NCBI GenBank assembly: GCA_030156305.1 | Contig: JASGMZ010000079.1 | Location: forward strand, 1 to 11,474 | Reading direction: 5' to 3' | DNA from: Bacteroidales bacterium | GTDB taxonomy: Bacteria; Bacteroidota; Bacteroidia; Bacteroidales; UBA12077 | Length of the DNA stretch: 11,474 bases | Part shown: piece by piece, positions 6,395 to 11,474 of the stretch | Layout of the letters: every line of letters begins with the position of its first letter | Numbering within the stretch: position 1 is the stretch's first letter | Notes under the pieces: model-generated | Database searches by the model: none | Told to the model about the DNA's origin: nothing | Seen by the model: only the letters and a program-made list of their open reading frames with translations | Program-made: the position numbers and the translations under genes

Positions 6395-7489
6395 TTGAAA
6401 AATATAATTTATAAGATATTAAAATATCTAAACATTATTTTTATAGCAGCCTTACTGCTTGCATATCTTTCGGTTTATATAAGCCCGGCAAAGGTTTGGA
6501 TTTTAGCTTTTTTTGGCCTTGCTTATCCTTTTTTGCTAATCATAAACTTATTATTTTTAATATTTTGGATAGCTAAACAAAGACTTTTTTTAATCTTTCC
6601 TCTTATTGCCATTTTATCCGGATGGAATTATTTAAACACTTATATCCAAATCCCATTAAATAAAAAAAACCAAAAAAAAGAATCTGTTGAAGAATCATTT
6701 AATCTTCTTTCTTTTAACGTCAGGTCTTTTGATTTGTACCAATGGAGCGAGAAAGAAACAACAAAGGATGAAATTTTTCAATTTATTAATAACGGAAATT
6801 TTTCAATCATCTGTTTTCAGGATTTTTTTACAAGAAATAAAGGAGATTTAAGTGAAACCGATATTCATAAAAAATTAAACCATCAATACCAATCACACAT
6901 AGGGTACGCTGTTGAAAATACAAATCAAAACTTAGGCGTTGCTACTTATAGCAAGTATCCCATTGTAAATCAAGGTATCATTAGATTCAGCAAATCTTTT
7001 AACGTAAGTATTTATACCGATATTGTTATGGGAGCTGACACCTTAAGAGTTTTTAACATACATCTGCAATCAATCCGGTTTAATGAAGATAATTATAAAT
7101 TTATTACCAACAGCAAAACACTGAAGGAAGAAGAAAAGCTCAAAGAAATAAAAGATATCTCAGCCCGATTAAGAGATGCCTTTATTAAACGTGCCAACCA
7201 GGCAGAAACACTGTCAAAACTTATAAAAAAATCACCTTACCCGGTAATTTTATGTGGCGATTTTAATGATGTTCCGGTTTCATATACCTATCAAACATTA
7301 AAGAGCAATCTTAAAGACTCATTTGTTAGCGCAGGACAAGGAATCGGAAATACTTATATCGGCAAATTCCCTTCGTTCAGAATCGATTACATCTTTTACA
7401 GCAAAGAATTAGAGTGCAAATCGTTTAATATACACAATGTAAGGCTCTCCGATCATTATCCATTAACTGGTGAATTCTATCTTAATTAA
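6395..7489 (+). CDS. Membrane-anchored endonuclease/exonuclease/phosphatase (EEP) family protein
   Basis: A 364-residue protein with three hydrophobic N-terminal segments (about 11-29, 33-58, 62-80) followed by an EEP-fold catalytic domain. Visible family motifs are FNVRSF (N108), NIHLQS (H223), GDFND (D289, N291), a DYIF segment and the terminal SDHYPL (D353, H354). The acidic metal ligand that follows the first strand, normally Glu in a (L/F)QE motif, is Asp143 here (FQDFF). Family members are Mg2+-dependent phosphodiesterases or phosphatases acting on nucleic acids, lipids or inositol phosphates; the substrate cannot be read from sequence. The start is TTG at 6395. No in-frame ATG or GTG lies upstream in this gap, and the next Met is far inside the catalytic domain, so TTG is needed to include the membrane segments. 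Domain orientation relative to the membrane is uncertain. Confidence 0.9.
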   Translation: MKNIIYKILKYLNIIFIAALLLAYLSVYISPAKVWILAFFGLAYPFLLIINLLFLIFWIAKQRLFLIFPLIAILSGWNYLNTYIQIPLNKKNQKKESVEESFNLLSFNVRSFDLYQWSEKETTKDEIFQFINNGNFSIICFQDFFTRNKGDLSETDIHKKLNHQYQSHIGYAVENTNQNLGVATYSKYPIVNQGIIRFSKSFNVSIYTDIVMGADTLRVFNIHLQSIRFNEDNYKFITNSKTLKEEEKLKEIKDISARLRDAFIKRANQAETLSKLIKKSPYPVILCGDFNDVPVSYTYQTLKSNLKDSFVSAGQGIGNTYIGKFPSFRIDYIFYSKELECKSFNIHNVRLSDHYPLTGEFYLN

Positions 7490-7501
7490 TTCATTTTTTT
7501 A

Positions 7502-7509
7502 TATATTTG
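7502..7509 (+). promoter_or_regulatory. -7 promoter element of the LTA-synthase-like gene
   Basis: TATATTTG is an exact match to TAnnTTTG and ends 22 nt before ATG 7532. No convincing TTTG is present at the -33 position. Transcription would start around 7515, so the alternative TTG start at 7514 would lie at or before the transcript end. This supports ATG 7532. Confidence 0.45.
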
Positions 7510-7531
7510 GCTTTTGTTATTCCAACTTATT

Positions 7532-9496
7532 ATGAATAATTTATACTACTTTTTATTATTCAATAAAAAACTTTTAAAAGTATTACTAATTGGTTTGTTG
7601 ATGTTTACTATCACTAAACTGATATTTATTTTCCGTTTTGGAAGTTTATCAACTTTTATAGATTACTCAGGAGATATTCCACATTTGATTTTTAATAGTT
7701 TGCGTTTTGACTTACAATCAATTGCTTATTTGTTGTTATTTATTTTCATCATTAATTTTGTTTTCTTTTTCTCCAACACAGAGAAAGTTATAAAAACCAT
7801 AAATAAAATATCTGTTGCTTATATTTCTATCATATTTACTTTTGCACTTTTTTTATTAATTGCAGATCAACAGTTTTATTCTTTCTTTAAATTGCATTTT
7901 AATTCTGTAGTTTTTGATTTTTTTGATGAAGAGCCCAAATTACTTATGAAAAGTATGTGGCAGGAACATCCAATATTACTCATTCTGGTTATTGTAATCA
8001 TTGCATCCTTAATAACCAGGTACTTTGTTAAAAGAATTTATTATAAAACTAAACTCAACATTAACTCTTTTAACTTTGTTGTCAGAATTGGAATTACTAT
8101 TTTAATAGGTGGTATTTATTTTTTAATGATAAGAGGCTCTACAGGAACTTTCCCCTTACAAAAAGAGGATATGAATGTTTCAGAAAATGAGTTTGTAAAT
8201 ACCTGTGTTACAAACGGATTATTTTCTCTTAAAGAAGCATATGCAGAAGTAAAAAAAGAATTTAAGATAGATCATCCTGATGACATATTAAAAAATTATG
8301 GGTTTAATTCCTTTCATGAAGCTTTTGCTGCTTATAAAGACATATCTGTAGATTCAATAAAAAATAAAAGCCCTGAAGAATTACTTTTTAAAACATCTCA
8401 TTTAAACCAACAAAAGAAAATGTACAATGTTATTTATTTGATAATGGAAAGCATGAGTAATCATTTTCTTAATTTCCATAGTGAAAAATATAATTTACTT
8501 GGGCGTCTGGAAAAGCATTTCAATGATGATATTCTTTTCAGAAACTTTCAATCATCATCCAATGGAACCCTTAATAGCCTGGAAAATATAATTTTAAACT
8601 CTCCATACCATCCTATCTTTGACACTAAATATAGGTTCAACAGTTATGATTTATCCATTGCTAAACCCTTTAAGGATGCAGGATATAAAACCCTTTTTGT
8701 AACAGGAATTGAATTGGGATGGAGACATCTTAATGAAGCTCTTAAAAATCAATACATAGATAAAATTTATGGTAAAAAAAGTATTTTAAGAAATTATCCT
8801 AATGCAAAAAGCAATCATACTTGGGGTGTTTATGATCATTGTGTTCTGAATTGTATTTTTGATCAGTTGTCAAAGAGTGATACAGCCTTGTTTATTTTAT
8901 CTCTTTCTTCAACCAATCATACTCCATATGAATTACCAGAAGATTACAAACCTTTTCCTATAGATGAGTCTATAAGTAAAAATCCGAAAATTATTGTTGA
9001 TAAAAAAAGGTGTATGGAGATTTTAACTGCTTACCAATACAGTAATGATGCTCTAGGAGCTTTTATGGATAAGATAAAATCATCAGATCTTGCAAAGAAT
9101 ACAATTGTAATTATAACAGGAGACCATAATAACAGATCGCTTTTATCCTATAGTAAAGAAGCAGAAATGAAGTATAAATACTCTGTCCCTTTTTACCTGT
9201 ATGTACCTGATGAGTTAAAAAAAGAACTTTATATTGACATCCAAAGATGGGGTTCTCATTATGATATTATTACTTCTGTTTATCCTTATGTGTTAAACAA
9301 TATTAAATATTCTGATCTAGGACAAAACCTTTTTGACAAAGAGATACCTTCATCTGAATATTACAGTATTAATGATGCTCAGTTACTTTATGAAGAGGGC
9401 TCTAATATAGAAAGTATTAATAGAAAAATTAGGGCCAGGGAAGCTATTGTAAAATATTATTATAGTTCTGCCATTTATAATCAACCTATAAATTAA
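7532..9496 (+). CDS. LTA synthase / phosphoglycerol transferase family membrane protein (sulfatase fold)
   Basis: A 654-residue inner-membrane enzyme with five N-terminal hydrophobic segments (within about 1-210) and a large extracytoplasmic alkaline-phosphatase/sulfatase-fold domain. LtaS-type active-site motifs are visible: IMES (E306, metal), SNGTLNS (T346, nucleophile candidate), HTWGVYD (W431, D435), a TNHTPY segment and TGDHNN (D531, H532). The family moves phosphoglycerol or related groups from phospholipids onto polymers or glycans (LtaS, OpgB/MdoB). Gram-negative Bacteroidota make no classical lipoteichoic acid, so a surface or periplasmic glycan or a lipid head group is a more likely acceptor. 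Start ATG 7532 is preferred to TTG 7514 on promoter position. It begins 42 nt after the EEP gene and ends tail to tail with the PLP enzyme gene. Codon use seems a little poorer in CGG/CCG than in mutL, by eye only. Confidence 0.92.
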   Translation: MNNLYYFLLFNKKLLKVLLIGLLMFTITKLIFIFRFGSLSTFIDYSGDIPHLIFNSLRFDLQSIAYLLLFIFIINFVFFFSNTEKVIKTINKISVAYISIIFTFALFLLIADQQFYSFFKLHFNSVVFDFFDEEPKLLMKSMWQEHPILLILVIVIIASLITRYFVKRIYYKTKLNINSFNFVVRIGITILIGGIYFLMIRGSTGTFPLQKEDMNVSENEFVNTCVTNGLFSLKEAYAEVKKEFKIDHPDDILKNYGFNSFHEAFAAYKDISVDSIKNKSPEELLFKTSHLNQQKKMYNVIYLIMESMSNHFLNFHSEKYNLLGRLEKHFNDDILFRNFQSSSNGTLNSLENIILNSPYHPIFDTKYRFNSYDLSIAKPFKDAGYKTLFVTGIELGWRHLNEALKNQYIDKIYGKKSILRNYPNAKSNHTWGVYDHCVLNCIFDQLSKSDTALFILSLSSTNHTPYELPEDYKPFPIDESISKNPKIIVDKKRCMEILTAYQYSNDALGAFMDKIKSSDLAKNTIVIITGDHNNRSLLSYSKEAEMKYKYSVPFYLYVPDELKKELYIDIQRWGSHYDIITSVYPYVLNNIKYSDLGQNLFDKEIPSSEYYSINDAQLLYEEGSNIESINRKIRAREAIVKYYYSSAIYNQPIN

Positions 9497-10455
9497 TGTG
9501 TAAGTTTAAAAGGTAAATTATCAAGGTCTACATTTCCTCCGGAAATAATTATTCCTACTTTTTTACCTTTAAATAGCCTGTTGTTTTCTATCACAGCAGC
9601 GAGAGGAACTGCAGAAGAAGGTTCAACAATAATCTTCATTCGTTCCCAAATCATTCGCATAGCTTCAACAATGGTTTCTTCTTTTACGGTTAATATATCA
9701 TCTAAATTTTCCCTAATAATTTGAAAAGTTAATGGGCTTAAAGAAGTAAGTAACCCATCTGCTATGGTATTAGGTTTTAAGGCAGGAATCAACTTTCCCT
9801 GCTTAAATGAGCGATAAGCATCATCGGCATTTAATGGTTCGGCGCCAAATACTTTAATCCCTTTTTTAATCGCTTTTGCTGCAATTGAAGTACCGCTTAT
9901 TAAACCGCCTCCACCCACAGGTGCTATTATGACATCTAAATCAGGATAATCTTCTAAAAACTCTTTTGCTGCGGTTCCCTGTCCGCAAATCACATTAAAA
10001 TTATGATAGGGATGAATAAAGGTAGCTCCGGTTTTTTGCTGAACGATGTCGAGTGTTTTTTCTCGGGCTTCCAGTGTAGAATCGCAAAAGGTAATTTCGG
10101 CTCCATAGCCTTTAACTGCTTTTTTCTTAATAGCAGGAGCACTTTCGGGCATCACAATATACGCAGGAATATTCATTTGCCGGGCAGCAAGGCTTAAAGC
10201 AGCCGCATGGTTTCCTGACGAATGCGTAGTAACTCCTTTTTTTGCTTCATCAGCAGTTAATTGGCGCACAGCATGGGTTGCACCACGAAATTTAAAAGCA
10301 CCAACTTTTTGAAAATTTTCACACTTAAAATATAAATGAATACCTACAATATTATTAATGCCCGTTGAAGAAAGAACCGGAGTGCGATGTACAAATGGCA
10401 GAATTCTTTCGTGTGCTTTTATAATATCTTCATATACCGGAATTTTATCAGTCAT
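9493..10455 (-). CDS. PLP-dependent serine racemase / threonine dehydratase-like enzyme
   Basis: A 320-residue fold-type II PLP enzyme, cytosolic. The Schiff-base lysine is K55 in GAFKFRGA. The Ser/Thr-binding loop SSGNHA is at 79-84, the phosphate-binding tetraglycine GGGGL at 181-185, and SGGNVDL lies near the C-terminus. AEPLNADDAY (205-214) matches the divalent-metal site of serine racemases (E206, A210, D212). There is no C-terminal ACT regulatory domain, so it is not the isoleucine-inhibited biosynthetic IlvA form. It likely racemises and/or dehydrates L-serine, and perhaps L-threonine to 2-oxobutanoate plus ammonia; which activity dominates cannot be decided from sequence. ATG start at 10453-10455. 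It follows the secreted-protein gene by 15 nt on the same strand and probably shares its transcript. Its TAA stop overlaps the stop of the convergent LTA-synthase-like gene. Confidence 0.93.
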   Translation of the reverse strand: MTDKIPVYEDIIKAHERILPFVHRTPVLSSTGINNIVGIHLYFKCENFQKVGAFKFRGATHAVRQLTADEAKKGVTTHSSGNHAAALSLAARQMNIPAYIVMPESAPAIKKKAVKGYGAEITFCDSTLEAREKTLDIVQQKTGATFIHPYHNFNVICGQGTAAKEFLEDYPDLDVIIAPVGGGGLISGTSIAAKAIKKGIKVFGAEPLNADDAYRSFKQGKLIPALKPNTIADGLLTSLSPLTFQIIRENLDDILTVKEETIVEAMRMIWERMKIIVEPSSAVPLAAVIENNRLFKGKKVGIIISGGNVDLDNLPFKLTH

Positions 10456-10470
10456 AACTTATGTATCATT

Positions 10471-11262
10471 TTATTGAATTGTATCTTTTTCTATCTGCTC
10501 TTGTTCCTCTTTATATTCTTCATACTGTTTTTTGATTTCAGCATAAAGTTCATATTCGGTAACACTTCTCACATAATCATCGGTAAAATTACAAAAATCC
10601 ATAAACTCTTTGGCTTCTAATCCTTCTAAACCGGTTAAATTTTTTATTACCGTAATATTATACTTTTCTTTTACATCAGCTCTTTCTTTTGCATTCAAAT
10701 ATTTTTTAACCGCTTTTCCTTCTTTACTAAATACTGAATAAATTAATGATATTGGAGATATGATACTTGTTGCAGGCTCTTCAACCAGTGGATATTCCAA
10801 CTCTACATGCTTAAATATTTTATTGATTTGAGGATGCAACTCGTTTTCATCCGGCAACTCCAAATCCAGGACCTTTTGTTTAAACTCACGGTAAGTGCCG
10901 AGATAAGAAATAGAAACTTCGGGAATAGCATAGATTTTGTTCACCAATATAATTTCTACAACTGAGTCGGGATTTTGCACAGGAACCTTATATTCTCTAT
11001 GTTCAAAACCAATGGCAGAAATATTTAAAACATCATTCGGGTTAACCCAGGTTTCAAAATTTCCCAATGAATCGGTGACAACACCCTTACGAGCGTTTAC
11101 ATTAATTACATGAGCAAAGGCAACAGGATACCTCTTTTCAAGACTTAATACTTTACCATAAAAATAATAAGACGAGTCGGAATTTTGGGCATACAATTTT
11201 GGGAAAACCAAGATTAGCATTAAGATAAAAGTGGTATAGGCGTAAACAAACCTCCGATTCAT
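10471..11262 (-). CDS. Secreted CarboxypepD_reg-like domain protein
   Basis: A 263-residue protein of unknown precise function. An N-terminal signal peptide is clear: MNRR, a hydrophobic core (about 9-21) and a likely cleavage after LYA (A25/Q26). There is no lipobox Cys, so it should be periplasmic or surface-exposed rather than a lipoprotein. Residues about 34-112 look like a carboxypeptidase-regulatory beta-sandwich: Y-G-K-V, then RKGVVTDSLGNFE and NISAIGFEHREY. This module is common at the N-terminus of Bacteroidota outer-membrane proteins. The rest (about 113-263) is charged and helical, including an ISPISLIYSVFSKEGK segment, a YN...TGL..LE..EF..FC pattern, and a Glu/Lys-rich tail. I recall this layout from Bacteroidota stand-alone proteins of about 260 residues. 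ATG 11262 is chosen over TTG 11325 because it starts the signal peptide directly and lies just downstream of a -7 element. It is cotranscribed with the PLP enzyme gene. Confidence 0.85.
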   Translation of the reverse strand: MNRRFVYAYTTFILMLILVFPKLYAQNSDSSYYFYGKVLSLEKRYPVAFAHVINVNARKGVVTDSLGNFETWVNPNDVLNISAIGFEHREYKVPVQNPDSVVEIILVNKIYAIPEVSISYLGTYREFKQKVLDLELPDENELHPQINKIFKHVELEYPLVEEPATSIISPISLIYSVFSKEGKAVKKYLNAKERADVKEKYNITVIKNLTGLEGLEAKEFMDFCNFTDDYVRSVTEYELYAEIKKQYEEYKEEQEQIEKDTIQ

Positions 11263-11474
11263 TAAATAATATTTTATATACACAAATATATAATCCTTTC
11301 GTTGTTCGCTACTGTCATTTAACAATCTTGACTCTATTAAACTACATTGTTGTTACGAAAATTTTGTTGTCTTGCAAAAATTATAAACAAAGTTATTGAT
11401 ATTTTTATTTTAAATGAATAAACCATGTAAGCATTCACAGAGTTAATAAATTATAGATATACCTAAAATCCGCA
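11263..11474. other. Right-end intergenic region
   Basis: Besides the promoter element at 11283-11290, a second minus-strand match to TAnnTTTG (TAACTTTG, 11395-11388) is present. It could drive a longer leader for the same leftward genes. I find no coding frame, terminator or repeat in the rest of this AT-rich stretch, and no start of a rightward gene before the window ends. Confidence 0.4.
11283..11290 (-). promoter_or_regulatory. -7 promoter element of the secreted protein-PLP enzyme pair
   Basis: The minus-strand octamer TATATTTG matches TAnnTTTG and ends 20 nt before the ATG at 11262, the same spacing class as the promoter elements at 2381 and 7502. No clear TTTG lies at -33. It falls inside the longer reading frame that starts at TTG 11325, which supports the shorter gene. 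Confidence 0.45.

Noticed and set aside
10003..10197. 64-residue frame antisense to the PLP enzyme gene
   Set aside because: It lies opposite conserved PLP-enzyme sequence and has no family features.
10387..10620. 77-residue hydrophobic frame spanning the junction of the two leftward genes
   Set aside because: It looks like a membrane protein only because it is the complement of a Glu/Lys-rich C-terminus; it overlaps both real genes.
1..11474. Defence system, prophage, CRISPR array or insertion sequence
   Set aside because: No repeat-spacer pattern, transposase, integrase or defence-gene motif was found; the genes are conserved chromosomal functions.

Overview
This is an AT-rich stretch of a Bacteroidota chromosome, probably Bacteroidales/Marinilabiliales or close kin. 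The phylum call rests on four things. The gene order is rplU-rpmA-serS next to a small membrane protein-mutL-rhomboid-rhomboid-EEP cluster. Starts lack clear Shine-Dalgarno sequences. Several transcription units are preceded by Bacteroidota-type -7 elements (TAnnTTTG). There is a secreted protein with a CarboxypepD_reg-like domain. I see no phage, transposase, CRISPR, tRNA or rRNA. The class/order assignment is inference.

Layout. Bases 1-218 hold a GC-rich imperfect inverted repeat (about 18-85), unlike its AT-rich surroundings, and then the intrinsic terminator of serS. The minus-strand translation unit rplU-rpmA-serS (2181 down to 219) encodes ribosomal proteins L21 and L27 and seryl-tRNA synthetase. 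The 228-base divergent region 2182-2409 holds the rplU promoter, whose -33 element lies inside a perfect 9-bp inverted repeat, plus a promoter element for the rightward genes.

The rightward cluster starts at 2410. It comprises a 94-aa single-pass membrane protein, MutL, two consecutive and different rhomboid proteases, then (from a TTG start) a membrane-anchored endonuclease/exonuclease/phosphatase-fold protein. After its own promoter element comes an LTA-synthase/phosphoglycerol-transferase-like membrane sulfatase-fold enzyme. The first four are closely spaced (13, 26 and 41 nt) and look cotranscribed.

The right end carries a leftward pair: a secreted CarboxypepD_reg-like protein and a PLP-dependent serine racemase/threonine dehydratase-like enzyme. 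The latter's stop codon overlaps that of the sulfatase gene tail to tail.

Most of the window is conserved housekeeping sequence, and I do not see a convincing new multi-gene system. The points most worth a second look are the GC-rich repeat, the palindrome over the rplU promoter, the large insertion in rhomboid 1 and the altered GxSG motif in rhomboid 2, MutL with altered endonuclease motifs, an EEP protein with Asp in place of the usual metal-binding Glu, and several promoter elements that correct naive start-codon choices.
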